Position numbers and translations under genes: made by a program
Source: Pseudomonadota bacterium
Lineage (GTDB): Bacteria; Pseudomonadota; Gammaproteobacteria; Steroidobacterales; Steroidobacteraceae
DNA: 64,000 bases
Direction: 5' to 3'
Assembly: GCA_026398735.1 (NCBI GenBank)
Contig: JAPLSH010000019.1
Span: forward strand, 25,304 to 89,303
Shown: in pieces, positions 1 to 10,472 of the stretch
Numbering within the stretch: the first letter of the stretch is position 1
Layout: each line of letters opens with the position of its first letter
Notes under the pieces: generated by a model
Seen by the model: only the letters and a program-made list of their open reading frames with translations
The model's database searches: none
What the model was told of the DNA's origin: nothing

Positions 1-1
1 T

Positions 2-760
2 CGCGGCCTTCACGATGGCGATGGCCTGTTCAAAACCATGTTGTTGCGACGCGGGCGCCTACGCTTTGGCGCTTTGCATGCCGCGCGCCTTGCCGAAGGT
101 TGCAAGCGACTACACATACACTGCGATGCCATAGCAGCGGTTGAGCAAGCCCAACAACTGCTCGGCGACGGCGATGCCATGGTCAAGCTGATCGTGACTC
201 GCGGCGTTGCCACCGAGCGTGGCTATGCGCCCAGCGGTAACGAGCGTGCGCGCGTGCTGCTGCTGCGCTACGCGCCGCCTACCACCGAAGGGCCCGGCGT
301 CGCTGACACAGCAATCGCTCTGCTGCAGGCACAGCTGGGTGAGAACCCGCTGCTCGCAGGCCTCAAGCACCTCAACCGGCTCGAGTTGGTGATGGCTCGA
401 GCGCAATTGCAGGGCAGCGGCTGCTTCGAAGGTATCCTGTGCAGCAGCACTGGCAACTTGGCCTGCGGCACCATGAGCAACCTGTTCATTGTTGAAAACG
501 ATCGCCTGCTAACACCACGCGTCGACCGCTGCGGTATCGCCGGTGTCATGCGGGCAGTGGTGATTCGTGAAGCTCAGCAGATGGGCCTGACAGTACAAGA
601 GTGCGACATGCCTGCGGCCGTGCTGCAACAGGCAGAACAGGCGTTTATCACTAATGTTCGACTGGGCGTTCGGCCTATCACACGTATAGGTACGCGCGCG
701 CTGCAAGCGGGCCATTTGACGCTGCAGCTGCGCCAAAGAGTGGCAGACCTTGAAGCCTAA
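2..760 (+). CDS. pabC: aminodeoxychorismate lyase (PabC), 5' truncated by window edge
   Basis: Frame is open from the window start: RGLHDGDGLFKTM... fold-type IV PLP enzyme motif; followed by mltG-tmk-holB as in the classic cluster. Confidence 0.9.
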   Translation, partial: RGLHDGDGLFKTMLLRRGRLRFGALHAARLAEGCKRLHIHCDAIAAVEQAQQLLGDGDAMVKLIVTRGVATERGYAPSGNERARVLLLRYAPPTTEGPGVADTAIALLQAQLGENPLLAGLKHLNRLELVMARAQLQGSGCFEGILCSSTGNLACGTMSNLFIVENDRLLTPRVDRCGIAGVMRAVVIREAQQMGLTVQECDMPAAVLQQAEQAFITNVRLGVRPITRIGTRALQAGHLTLQLRQRVADLEA

Positions 761-1793
761 ACGGGCCATCGTCCTCACTGTAGTGCTGCTGCTAGGCGTT
801 GCAACACTGGCTGGTGTGCTGCAGTTGCATCAACAGATGCTGGCGGCCGGACCTGCCACCACCACTCAAGATCTGCGCATCGCACCGGGCAGCAGCCTGC
901 GTGCGGCACTACGGGGCTTGCAGGACCATGGTCTGATCCGCCATCCGCGCCTGCTCGAGGTGTGGTTGCGCTGCTGCAATGAACCCACACGCCAGCAACT
1001 GCCGGACATACATGCAGGTCACTACCGCATCGAAGCAGGCCAACCTGCTCTAGCCGTACTGAATCAACTCTTCACCGGCCGAGTCATCCTCGAACAGCTG
1101 ACGTTTGTCGAGGGCTGGAACCTGCAGCAAGTGCGTAAGGCACTGGCACAACATCCGGCGATCGAACATCGCAGCAAGGACGTACCGGCCACGGAACTAC
1201 TGCAGCATCTTGGCTATGCCGCGGGCTCTGCAGAAGGGCGTTTTGCCCCCGACACCTATCGCTTTGAAGAAAACTCTACCGATACCCAGATACTGCGCAT
1301 GGCTTATGAAGCACAGCAAAAGCGCCTAAAGAGAGCGTGGGAGGGTAGGGCTGCCAATTTGCCACTGGCCACTGCCGACGAAGCACTGACTCTGGCATCG
1401 ATCGTCGAAAAGGAAACCGGTCTTGCCAGCGAGCGTGCGCAAATCGCCGGCGTGTTCATCAACCGCCTGCGCAAGGGCATGCGTCTGCAGTCTGATCCAA
1501 CGGTCATCTATGGATTGTTCGATCGCTATGATGGTGACATCCGCAAGCGCGATCTGATCGCTGACACGCCTTGGAACACCTATACACGTACCGGTCTGCC
1601 GCCCACCCCCATAGCTATGCCGGGCGAGGCTGCCATACAAGCCACCTTGACACCTGCGGTCACCGATGCGCTGTACTTTGTTGCACAGGGTGATGGCAGC
1701 GGTGCTCACCAATTCAGCGCTGGTATCGAGCAACACAACCAAGCCGTAGCCCGTTATCTGCAGCGGCTGCGACAAAGCAAGCAGGCTAAATGA
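750..1793 (+). CDS. mltG: endolytic murein transglycosylase MltG (YceG)
   Basis: LTLASIVEKETGLASERAQIAGVFINRLRKGMRLQSDPTVIYG motif; N-terminal TM segment. Confidence 0.95.
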   Translation: MKPKRAIVLTVVLLLGVATLAGVLQLHQQMLAAGPATTTQDLRIAPGSSLRAALRGLQDHGLIRHPRLLEVWLRCCNEPTRQQLPDIHAGHYRIEAGQPALAVLNQLFTGRVILEQLTFVEGWNLQQVRKALAQHPAIEHRSKDVPATELLQHLGYAAGSAEGRFAPDTYRFEENSTDTQILRMAYEAQQKRLKRAWEGRAANLPLATADEALTLASIVEKETGLASERAQIAGVFINRLRKGMRLQSDPTVIYGLFDRYDGDIRKRDLIADTPWNTYTRTGLPPTPIAMPGEAAIQATLTPAVTDALYFVAQGDGSGAHQFSAGIEQHNQAVARYLQRLRQSKQAK

Positions 1794-2428
1794 TGGCAAC
1801 GCGTGGCAGATTCATCACCCTTGAAGGCATTGAGGGCGCAGGCAAGTCGAGCGTCGCGCGGGCACTGCTGCAACATCTGCAGGCAACAGGCCAGCCGGTG
1901 ATTGCCAGCCGTGAGCCCGGTGGCACGCCGATGGCCGAGCGCATCCGTGAATTGGTGCTGACGCGCAGCGAAGAGCCGTTGCCAGCTGGCGGCGAGCTGC
2001 TCCTGATGTTTGCCGCGCGGGCGGTGCACGTCAGCAATCTATTGGAACCAGCGCTGGCACGCGGCGACTGGGTGTTGTGCGATCGCTTTACCGATGCCAC
2101 CTTGGCCTACCAAGGCGGTGGGCGCGGCGTGCCGCTGGACGACATCCTGTCACTAACCCAGTTTGCCCATCCCGGACTCTCACCTGACTTGACGTTGTTG
2201 CTGGACGTGCCCCCTGCCATAGGCCTGCAGCGCGCCCGGGGCAGGGGTGAGAACGGTGATCGCTTTGAGGACGAAACGGTCGCGTTTTTTGATCGCGTCC
2301 GCGCGGTCTATCTGCAATTGGCGCGTGCACAGCCGCAACGCTGGTGCGTTATCGATGCAACAGCGCCATTGCAGCAAGTGCTCGAGCAGGCAAAGGCAGC
2401 AGTGCAGGCTTTGCAAGGAACGTCATGA
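1790..2428 (+). CDS. tmk: thymidylate kinase
   Basis: GRFITLEGIEGAGKSS P-loop and DRFTDATLAYQGGGRG; ATGA overlap with mltG. Confidence 0.97.
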   Translation: MMATRGRFITLEGIEGAGKSSVARALLQHLQATGQPVIASREPGGTPMAERIRELVLTRSEEPLPAGGELLLMFAARAVHVSNLLEPALARGDWVLCDRFTDATLAYQGGGRGVPLDDILSLTQFAHPGLSPDLTLLLDVPPAIGLQRARGRGENGDRFEDETVAFFDRVRAVYLQLARAQPQRWCVIDATAPLQQVLEQAKAAVQALQGTS

Positions 2429-3426
2429 CCGCCACAACCGAGCCGCAGTTGCCATGGTTGGCCGATGCCTTTGCGAACCTGCACAGTGCGGCAGAGGCAG
2501 GCAGGCTGCCACAAGGCCTGTTGATACACGAAGCTCCCGGAGCAGGCGGTCTGCATCTGGTCAAATATGTCGCCCGCCTCGTGTTGTGTAAGGAAACGCC
2601 TCGGGCCTGCGGACACTGCTCAGCCTGTCGCCGTGTGGACAGTGGCGAACATCCCGACTTGCTGCGAATCGTGCCAGCGGAAGAGTCCAAACTTCAGCAG
2701 ATCGGCGTCGACGACGTCCGCGATGCCTGTGCACAGTTGGTGCTCAGCAGCTATGAGGGCCGTGGCAGTGTGGCCGTGGTACTGCCAGCCGATGCGATGA
2801 CGCATCAGGCTGCCAACAGTCTGCTCAAGACCCTAGAGGAACCACGTGCCGGCTTGCATATCGTATTGCTGACCAGCCGCCCGTCAGCGCTGCCTGCAAC
2901 GATCCACAGCCGCTGCCAACGCCTGCGCTTACGCGCACCCACCACAGCCGAGGCACAGCAGTGGCTGACGGCCCAACGACCTTCCGACGACTGGCCCGCG
3001 GCGCTGGAAGCCTGCGCAGGCAATGTGTTGATGGCGCTGGATCACGACCCGTCACAGCTGCGCCAGTTGCGCGACGACACGCATCGAGCGCTGGCGGAGG
3101 CTGTACGTGGCAGGCTTGATGTACTGCGTACTGCCGACCCCTGGGCCAAGGACGAATTGTCGCTGCGCCTCAACTGCATTGAGAGCTGGCTCACACAGCG
3201 GATCCTCCGCGACCCTTCGCTAGGTGGCGAATCTGGTCATTTGCGCACTGGTTCTCACTTGCCCGAGGGCGCTTCGGCCTTGAATATGGCCCAGACCTTC
3301 GGATTACTCGATCTCGTCCGTGAAGTGCGTGCCACGCTGGGCACCAGCCTCAACAAGACGCTGTCGATGGAGCGGCTGCTGTGGGCCTTCGTGGCTGCCG
3401 GCGCAAACTCAAACCCGCGAGGTTGA
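2425..3426 (+). CDS. holB: DNA polymerase III subunit delta'
   Basis: CGHCSACRRVDSGEHPDLL, NSLLKTLEEP; ATG at 2425 (ORF track gives 2344). Confidence 0.93.
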   Translation: MTATTEPQLPWLADAFANLHSAAEAGRLPQGLLIHEAPGAGGLHLVKYVARLVLCKETPRACGHCSACRRVDSGEHPDLLRIVPAEESKLQQIGVDDVRDACAQLVLSSYEGRGSVAVVLPADAMTHQAANSLLKTLEEPRAGLHIVLLTSRPSALPATIHSRCQRLRLRAPTTAEAQQWLTAQRPSDDWPAALEACAGNVLMALDHDPSQLRQLRDDTHRALAEAVRGRLDVLRTADPWAKDELSLRLNCIESWLTQRILRDPSLGGESGHLRTGSHLPEGASALNMAQTFGLLDLVREVRATLGTSLNKTLSMERLLWAFVAAGANSNPRG

Positions 3427-3464
3427 ACACGGTTTTCCATCTGCCAGCGGGGCACAGTGCGAGC

Positions 3465-3833
3465 ATGCTCAGTCCACCAATACCCCGACCGCAGAGCAGC
3501 AAACCCGGTTTGCTGACTCTCACCATCCGCGACAAGAGCGCCCTGTACCTGGCGTATATGCCGTTCGTGCGCAATGGTGGTCTGTTCATACCCACCAACA
3601 ACGGCTACCGCCTCGGCGATGAGGTGTTCATGCTGCTCAACGTGCTGGGGGGCGACGAGAAGTTGCCGGTTGCAGGCAAGGTCATCTGGCTCACACCCAA
3701 GGGTGCGCAGGGCAAACGTCTGACGGGCATTGGCGTGCAGTTCAGTGAGCAGGACCGAGGCCAAACGCAAAAGCGCATTGAAACTTATCTGGCCGGCGCA
3801 CTATCGGGCGAGAAAGCCACGCACACTATGTAA
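3465..3833 (+). CDS. pilZ: type IV pilus assembly PilZ-domain protein
   Basis: MLSPPIPRPQ...LTLTIRDKSALYLAYMPFVRNGGLFIPT; directly after holB; ATG at 3465. Confidence 0.9.
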   Translation: MLSPPIPRPQSSKPGLLTLTIRDKSALYLAYMPFVRNGGLFIPTNNGYRLGDEVFMLLNVLGGDEKLPVAGKVIWLTPKGAQGKRLTGIGVQFSEQDRGQTQKRIETYLAGALSGEKATHTM

Positions 3834-3868
3834 GCTGGCGCGCGCTGTACCGCGCCACACTGCTGCAC

Positions 3869-4945
3869 TCAGCCGTTGGCAACCTGCACAGCGCCAGGTT
3901 GGACGCTGCTCAAGCCATCACGCAACACACACGCCTCGATGCCACGCTCGGCCAGGATAAAGGCCGCAGCCGCGCTGCGCAGGCCAGTGTCGCAGTACAC
4001 GACATAGCGTGTATCAGGCTGCAGCACCGACATCTTCAGCCGCAGGAAATACAGCGGGATGTTCAACGACCCCTCGAAGGCGAAGCCCTGATACTCGGAC
4101 GGCAGACGCACATCGAGCCAGCGACCGCCATGGGCAACAATCTGCTGCGCCTGATCAAAATCAACCTTGACTGTAATGGCGTCGGTCAGCAATTCACGAA
4201 AGTCTGCCTTCGGCAGACGCATGACCATGCCATCGCTGATCATCCGCACGGTCGCATTGCGTCTTGCCTCGGCGATCAACGCCTCTTCGCCCAAGGTATC
4301 GCTGGGACCTAATTCGGCAAGGCGGATGCCTTTGTTGTTCAGCGGTGTCTCGCGGGTTACCAGAGCACGGCCGCTGACGATGGCATAGAAATAATCGCCC
4401 TCTGCACCTTGCTGAACGATGACGTCTCCGGCAGAGAGCCTGATGCGCTCAAAGCGCGTAAACAGCGCCTGCAGTTTTTCAGGCGGCAGGCGCTGCAGCA
4501 CGCGGTTCTGCAGCAAGGTGGTCATCCAGTCGTCTTCGGCCACACCGTTGAGCTGCTGCTGCAACTCTGCAACCTCATACGTACCGGTCTGATCCCAGGT
4601 GATCATCACATCCAGCAATTCGGTATCGATTGCCAGGTATTCAATGGCATCTAGCGCCCGAGCCGTGACCGACCGCGGATTGGTGGACGGCAGCGCTTGG
4701 GCAGCCTCTGCACTGCCGCCTTGGATGATCGCGGTGATTTGGTTATCTTGACGAATCTCAACCGTACCCGACACGACCCAGTAGGTGCGCTTGTCGATGT
4801 CCCCTTCCTTGAACAGCACGCGACCCGGCTCAAGCCGGCGCACAAACACCTTGCTCGCAAGAGATGCGAGATTGCGCTGCTTCATGCCGACCAGCGGCGT
4901 AAAGCGCTTAAGCAAGGTGATGTCTGCAGCCCGTTGGTCACTCAT
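3869..4945 (-). CDS. tandem cyclic-nucleotide-binding domains plus C-terminal rhodanese domain
   Basis: Two cNMP-like cupin segments (VLFKEGDIDKRTYWVVSG; VIVQQGAEGDYFYAIVSGRALV) and rhodanese YVVYCDTGLRSAAAAFIL with active-site Cys. Confidence 0.85.
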   Translation of the reverse strand: MSDQRAADITLLKRFTPLVGMKQRNLASLASKVFVRRLEPGRVLFKEGDIDKRTYWVVSGTVEIRQDNQITAIIQGGSAEAAQALPSTNPRSVTARALDAIEYLAIDTELLDVMITWDQTGTYEVAELQQQLNGVAEDDWMTTLLQNRVLQRLPPEKLQALFTRFERIRLSAGDVIVQQGAEGDYFYAIVSGRALVTRETPLNNKGIRLAELGPSDTLGEEALIAEARRNATVRMISDGMVMRLPKADFRELLTDAITVKVDFDQAQQIVAHGGRWLDVRLPSEYQGFAFEGSLNIPLYFLRLKMSVLQPDTRYVVYCDTGLRSAAAAFILAERGIEACVLRDGLSSVQPGAVQVANG

Positions 4946-5080
4946 CGACGCGGCGGTTCCTGTTCATTGAGTCCACGCCACCACGACAGGCAGCGCAACC
5001 ACCGAAAAGATTAGCACGCACCGACTTCACGGCCGCCTAGTGACCGGCGACCTGTGTCACAACTTAAGTAATAAACACCT

Positions 5081-7111
5081 TTATGCAGACCAACCGGCAT
5101 CTGGTGTGAAGCGTGCACCGTGTGTGAGCGCCAACTGCTCAAGACGCTGCGTGACTTGCGTCACACCTGTGTCGCGTGACCATGCCAACGGGCCACCGCG
5201 AAACGGCGCAAATCCGGCGCCAAACACCAACCCGGCATCGACCAGATCTGCATCGGCAACGATACCTTCACGTTCACAGGCTTTACTCTCATTGACCAAA
5301 GCCAGCACCAAGCGGTCCTGCAGGTCCGCAGGCACTTGGCTGCGATCCACACGAACTTTCACCGGCTTGCCATCAACCCAGGCGTAAAAGCCCTGACCCG
5401 TCTTACGGCCCAGCTTGCCGGCAGCAATCAGAGTTTGGATGCGCGTCAGCGGTAAGGGAGGTTCACGGCCACTGAGTTGGCCCACGGTTTCACCCACCTT
5501 GCTACAGACATCCAGACCGACCACATCGGCCAACTCGATGGGCCCCATTGGCATGCCCCAATCCGTTGCGGCCAGATCAATAAGCTCTGGCGCCACACCC
5601 TGCTCAAGGGCAATCAAGGCTTCCAGCAGATAGGGTGCAAGCACTCTGTTCACCAAAAACCCGGGATTGCTCTTGCAGGGCAGCGGTAATCGATCCAACT
5701 GACGTGCGAAGCGCACTGCCGCCTGACGAATTGCATCGCTGGTATTGGCAGATGAAACCACCTCTACCAACGGCATTTGGGACACTGGATTAAAGAAGTG
5801 CAACCCTACCAAGCGTTCGGGTGACTGCAGAACTGTGGTCAGAGACTCCAGCGTCAGACTGGAAGTGTTGGTCGCCAGTAGCGCCTCAGATTTCATGGCC
5901 TTTTCGAGACGCTGCAGCAACTCATGTTTAGCCTGCACGTTCTCGTAGATGGCTTCAATGACGACATCGGCCGTCGCAACACCGTTACCGGCAATATCCA
6001 TCTGCAGACGCGCTGCGGCAGCCGCGCGCTTTGCCGGATCACGCAAACGCTTGTCAAACAGCGCCGCTGCACGGCTCAACGCCGGCTGCACTTGTTCGGC
6101 AGTACGGTCTTGCAGGGTGACGTCGAGTCCACGCAGCGCACACCAGGCTGCAATTTCACCGCCCATCACACCGGCACCAACGACATGCACGCGGCGCAAC
6201 GGCGCAACGGCTGCGTCCTTGCCGACCAGCGCTTTCAAGCGATCCTGCAGCAGAAATACGCGCACCAGATGGCGCGCCGTACTGGTACGGAACAGCCGAC
6301 CCACAGACAGGGCTTCGACCTCAAAGGCCTGCGGCCCATGCGCACCGCTCTGGACCCAGCTGTCCACCAGTGCATAGGGGGCAGGGTAGTGATCTGGTTT
6401 GATCTTGGCACGCAGCTGAGCCTTCAACAGGCGGGCAATCTGACCCCGGACCAACGGCCACGAGAGCAAGCGCTCAAGCAGAGGTGGCTGATGACGCGGT
6501 GGCCGCTGGCGCAGCAGCTCAAGACAGACAGCCTCGCCTTGATCTGCATTGACCACACGGTCCACCAAGCCCATGCGCAGTGCTTTGTCGGCCCGGACCG
6601 TGCGACCGGTAAGCATCATGTCCATTGCCGGCCGCACGCCCAGCAGTCGCACAGCACGCACACTGCCGCCGAACCCAGGATGGATGCCCAGCTGCACCTC
6701 GGGCAGGCCCAGTGCCAGCGCACCGTCATCGACAGCCACGCGGTACGTGCACGCCATGGCCAGTTCCAAGCCACCACCAAGCGCAAAGCCACGCAGCAAT
6801 ACGGCAGTGGGGCAGGGCAGCGCCTCAATGCGATCAAACAGACGTTGGCCGCGCCGCACCATCTGCAGGGCCTCTTCCTCGCTGGCAACACGTGCAAATT
6901 CGTTGATATCAGCGCCGGCGATGAAGCCGCTGGGCTTGGTCGAGCGAATCAGCAGGCCCCGCGGTGGATCCGCCTCCAGCTGCTGCAGAACCTCGCCCAA
7001 CGCTTCGAGCACTGCAATGGCCAGTGTATTGGCAGAGCGCCCCGGCACGTTAAGGCTAAGTGTGCCGATGCCTTCGTCATTCTTTGAATACTGCCAAGCA
7101 GAGTCAGCCAT
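5081..7111 (-). CDS. 3-hydroxyacyl-CoA dehydrogenase / enoyl-CoA hydratase, FadB/FadJ type
   Basis: GFALGGGLELAMACTYRVA, VVGAGVMGGEIAAW, VGLHFFNPVSQMPLVEVV; ATG at 7111. Confidence 0.93.
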   Translation of the reverse strand: MADSAWQYSKNDEGIGTLSLNVPGRSANTLAIAVLEALGEVLQQLEADPPRGLLIRSTKPSGFIAGADINEFARVASEEEALQMVRRGQRLFDRIEALPCPTAVLLRGFALGGGLELAMACTYRVAVDDGALALGLPEVQLGIHPGFGGSVRAVRLLGVRPAMDMMLTGRTVRADKALRMGLVDRVVNADQGEAVCLELLRQRPPRHQPPLLERLLSWPLVRGQIARLLKAQLRAKIKPDHYPAPYALVDSWVQSGAHGPQAFEVEALSVGRLFRTSTARHLVRVFLLQDRLKALVGKDAAVAPLRRVHVVGAGVMGGEIAAWCALRGLDVTLQDRTAEQVQPALSRAAALFDKRLRDPAKRAAAAARLQMDIAGNGVATADVVIEAIYENVQAKHELLQRLEKAMKSEALLATNTSSLTLESLTTVLQSPERLVGLHFFNPVSQMPLVEVVSSANTSDAIRQAAVRFARQLDRLPLPCKSNPGFLVNRVLAPYLLEALIALEQGVAPELIDLAATDWGMPMGPIELADVVGLDVCSKVGETVGQLSGREPPLPLTRIQTLIAAGKLGRKTGQGFYAWVDGKPVKVRVDRSQVPADLQDRLVLALVNESKACEREGIVADADLVDAGLVFGAGFAPFRGGPLAWSRDTGVTQVTQRLEQLALTHGARFTPDAGWSA

Positions 7112-7115
7112 GGGA

Positions 7116-7859
7116 TCACTCCTTGGGTTTGATCGTGAAATCACAGACCAGCGGCCGATGGTCGGACATGCGCACATCGGGAATATCAAAACCTGTTACT
7201 TCAATGTCGCTGGTCACGAGGACAAAGTCGAGTTCGGCACGCGGCCGGTGTGCCGGGAACGACGGCAGACCAGCGACATTGGCACTGCGCAGACCGGTTG
7301 CCTGCTGGAACAGATACAACTCGTGCGAGCCCCACAACGTATTGAAGTCACCTGCCACGATGACTGGCTTGTTTGCCGTACTGACCAGCTGGTGCAGATG
7401 ACGCAGTTGATACTGGCGATGTCGATAGCGCAGTGACAGATGCACTAGAAAAATACACACGTCGTCTAATTCCAACTCAATGATCAGCCGCTTGATGCCC
7501 GCATCAAAATAATGAAAGCGTTCACCCACCACACGTGGCGCAGCTAGAAAAGCATTGGATTGCTTGCGCACGATCGGCAGGTAATTATTGATTGAACCTG
7601 TACCGTACTTACACTCATAGACTGAGTAGTGGCCCAGCGCCACAGCGATATGTTCGGCCTGATTAATCAGCCTACTGCGCACAGACCCCGTATCGACCTC
7701 TATGAGTCCGATAACATCGGCGTTCTGCTCTTTGAGGAATTGGGTGATTTGCGGCAACACACGCCGGTTGTTGCGCAAATAGCCTGCACCAGGCACCGGC
7801 AAATGGAATGACACCCCTGTGCCCGTCGCATAGCGGATGTTATAGACCACAAGTCGCAT
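7116..7859 (-). CDS. endonuclease/exonuclease/phosphatase family protein
   Basis: MRLVVYNIRYATG...VIGLIEVD...VIVAGDFNTLWGSHE...ELDFVLVTSD..DVRMSDHRPLVCDF. Confidence 0.9.
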   Translation of the reverse strand: MRLVVYNIRYATGTGVSFHLPVPGAGYLRNNRRVLPQITQFLKEQNADVIGLIEVDTGSVRSRLINQAEHIAVALGHYSVYECKYGTGSINNYLPIVRKQSNAFLAAPRVVGERFHYFDAGIKRLIIELELDDVCIFLVHLSLRYRHRQYQLRHLHQLVSTANKPVIVAGDFNTLWGSHELYLFQQATGLRSANVAGLPSFPAHRPRAELDFVLVTSDIEVTGFDIPDVRMSDHRPLVCDFTIKPKE

Positions 7860-7956
7860 GCCAGAGCACCTCGGCGTCCAGTGTAGCAAGAGCGGGCCCG
7901 AGACCCACTGCTGACACACGCGCAAAATCGCCGGGCAACATGCTCTACTGCCGACC

Positions 7957-9237
7957 ATGTCAGCTGCAAAAAAAGCCATCCCGCCCAGCCGCGAGAGCAA
8001 ATCTGCGGCCTTTGAGGCTGCGCGCAGCATCGGACCGGGTCTGATTACCGGCGCTGCCGATGATGATCCCAGCGGTATTGCCACCTATTCGCAAGCCGGT
8101 GCCCGCTTTGGCACAGGAATGCTATGGACCGTGGTACTGACCTTTCCGTTAATGGCTGCCATCCAGATGATCAGCGCACGAATCGGTCATGTGACAGGCA
8201 AAGGACTGACAGCCAACATCCGCCGCGTCTTCCCCGCTTGGGTCACGTTCAGCATCGCAGCGCTGCTGGTACTGGCCAACACCCTCAACATCGCTGCCGA
8301 CATCGCTGCGATGGGGGAGGCGCTACAGCTGCTCATCGGCGGTAACAACGGCCTTTACAGCGTGGGCTTTGGAGTGGCCTGTCTCTTGTTGCAAGTGTTC
8401 TTGCCGTATCGCAGCTACGTGCGCTGGCTCAAATGGCTCACGCTGTCGCTGTTCACCTATGTCGCCGTCGTGTTCAGCCTGCACATCGACTGGGGGACTG
8501 TAGCGTTGAGCGTGTTGTGGCCGCAGTTACTCTTCGACCATGGCGCATTACTGATGATCGTGGGCGTGTTTGGCACCACCATCAGCCCCTATCTTTTTTT
8601 CTGGCAAGCCGGCCAGGAGGTGGAAGATAGGACCGGTACAGAAACGCCTGCGCAGGTACGCCAGCAATTGCGCCGCATCAAAATCGACACGATCATCGGC
8701 ATGGCTTTCTCCAATCTGGTCGCCTTCTTCATCATCCTGTGCGCAGCCGTCACACTGCATGATGCGGGAATTACCGATATAGAGACCTCGGCGCATGCCG
8801 CCGAAGCCCTGCGCCCACTGGCAGGACGATTTACGTTTCTGCTCTTCACCTTGGGGATCATCGGTACTGGCCTGCTGGCAGTACCGGTACTTGCAGGTTC
8901 TGCCGCCTATGCTGCAGCAGAAGCACTGGGCCTACGCGGCAGCCTGTCGTTTCGCTTACAACTGGGCGAGGGCAAAGGCTTCTATAGCATCGTGGCACTG
9001 GCTACTTTGGGTGGTGTAGCGCTTTCGTTCTCGCCCACCAGCGCTGTGGCGGAGCTGTTCTGGGCCGCAGTTCTCAATGGCATCATCGCCGTCCCGATCA
9101 TGTTCGTGATGATGATTGTGGCGTCACGCACGGAAGTGATGGGCGAGCATCGCATCGGCGGCAGTCTGCGACTGCTAGGTTGGCTCAGTACGGCGGTAAT
9201 GACAGCCGCTGCGAGCGCGTTGCTGCTGACGTTTTAA
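7957..9237 (+). CDS. NRAMP-family divalent metal transporter
   Basis: GPGLITGAADDDPSGIATYSQAGARFG motif and multiple TM segments. Confidence 0.93.
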   Translation: MSAAKKAIPPSRESKSAAFEAARSIGPGLITGAADDDPSGIATYSQAGARFGTGMLWTVVLTFPLMAAIQMISARIGHVTGKGLTANIRRVFPAWVTFSIAALLVLANTLNIAADIAAMGEALQLLIGGNNGLYSVGFGVACLLLQVFLPYRSYVRWLKWLTLSLFTYVAVVFSLHIDWGTVALSVLWPQLLFDHGALLMIVGVFGTTISPYLFFWQAGQEVEDRTGTETPAQVRQQLRRIKIDTIIGMAFSNLVAFFIILCAAVTLHDAGITDIETSAHAAEALRPLAGRFTFLLFTLGIIGTGLLAVPVLAGSAAYAAAEALGLRGSLSFRLQLGEGKGFYSIVALATLGGVALSFSPTSAVAELFWAAVLNGIIAVPIMFVMMIVASRTEVMGEHRIGGSLRLLGWLSTAVMTAAASALLLTF

Positions 9238-10472
9238 AGCCAGCTGCCACGCTGTTGCAGCCACAGCGTCACCGCTGCTGCCAACACACCCAAGCCCAAG
9301 CCGCCACCAATGCGCAGTGCATAGGCACGGCCGCCAGTGACGCCCGCCAATACAACCTTGGCCAGTGAAGCGCAGGCCAATACAGCTATCAGCCCCCATT
9401 GAGACTGCACTGCTGACAAAGCCTGTGCGCCAAACAGCTGAGCTAAGCTGGCCACAGCGGCATGCACCTCGGCCAGAGCCACCACCATGGTGGCCAGCAG
9501 AGCACCGGAGACACCGAGCCATTGGCGCAACCAGGCAGCGAGCAACAACAACACTGCGATCGCTGCCGCCAGCCACAGCGCCTGACTCAGACGAAAACTG
9601 CGCCCTTGCACATCACCAGGCATGGCCGCATCTACAGCCGTCAATGCGATACCGGGCGAGGCGGCAAGTGCCAGCACCACGCCCATTGCCAGCAACGGCC
9701 AGGCACAGCCTGCCAGCAGTGCCGGAGAGGCTGTCCCCAAGACAGCCGCCATCAACAACAATGAGGCCAGATTAGCGAGGAGGGCGGCGGACACCGCCGG
9801 CAGGAGCAGAGCAGGGTAAAGACGTACGCGATGGCCGAAACCACCGACAACCGCCAGGGACGACGCAAACCCCGAGCAGAACCCCGCCACCGCATAGCCC
9901 CAGCGTGCCCCCACCGCGCGCCGTGCGACCTCGCCCATCATTCCAACCGCCATCACCAGCACCACCAATCGCCACAAACGCGCGGGCACCAGAACGCCCC
10001 AGGGATCTACGGGCATAGACGGCAACCAAGGCAGCACCACCAACGCAGAACCGGCCAACAACAAGGCATCCTCAACCTCGCGAGCGCTCAGCACATCGCG
10101 GGCAAACCGGTGCAGCGGCAACTTCGCATAAAGCAGACCTGCAGTAACCACAGCCAATGCAGCTGCCAGCAAAGGTTCGTGCTGCGCAAATCCAGCCAGC
10201 AACACCGTTCCCAGCACGGCGACTTCGCTGGTCAACCCACGGTCTTGGGGTGCAGAGCGCAAATACGCAGCAATGGCTAGTCCACCGACCAAGACCAACA
10301 CAGCAGTGAACACCGCAATGCCTAGGCTGATTGCCACACCGGCAACAAGCGCTAACAAACTGTGGGTACGAATACCCGCGATGCTGTTGCCCGAATCAGA
10401 GCGTGTGCGCTCGCGCACGACACCGATCATCAGACCGATGCCCAATGCAGTGAGCAGGCGTTGCGGCTCCAA
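9234..10472 (-). CDS. MgtC/SapB N-terminal plus DUF4010-type membrane protein; start codon uncertain
   Basis: LLTALGIGLMIGVVRER...IAGIRTHSLLALVAG; polytopic; ORF-track start is a TTG. Confidence 0.8.
   Translation of the reverse strand: MEPQRLLTALGIGLMIGVVRERTRSDSGNSIAGIRTHSLLALVAGVAISLGIAVFTAVLVLVGGLAIAAYLRSAPQDRGLTSEVAVLGTVLLAGFAQHEPLLAAALAVVTAGLLYAKLPLHRFARDVLSAREVEDALLLAGSALVVLPWLPSMPVDPWGVLVPARLWRLVVLVMAVGMMGEVARRAVGARWGYAVAGFCSGFASSLAVVGGFGHRVRLYPALLLPAVSAALLANLASLLLMAAVLGTASPALLAGCAWPLLAMGVVLALAASPGIALTAVDAAMPGDVQGRSFRLSQALWLAAAIAVLLLLAAWLRQWLGVSGALLATMVVALAEVHAAVASLAQLFGAQALSAVQSQWGLIAVLACASLAKVVLAGVTGGRAYALRIGGGLGLGVLAAAVTLWLQQRGSWL

Noticed and set aside
5924-7087. 387-aa + strand ORF opposite the fadB-like gene
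   Set aside because: Antisense mirror frame of a clearly conserved gene in GC-rich DNA; composition lacks recognisable domain motifs.
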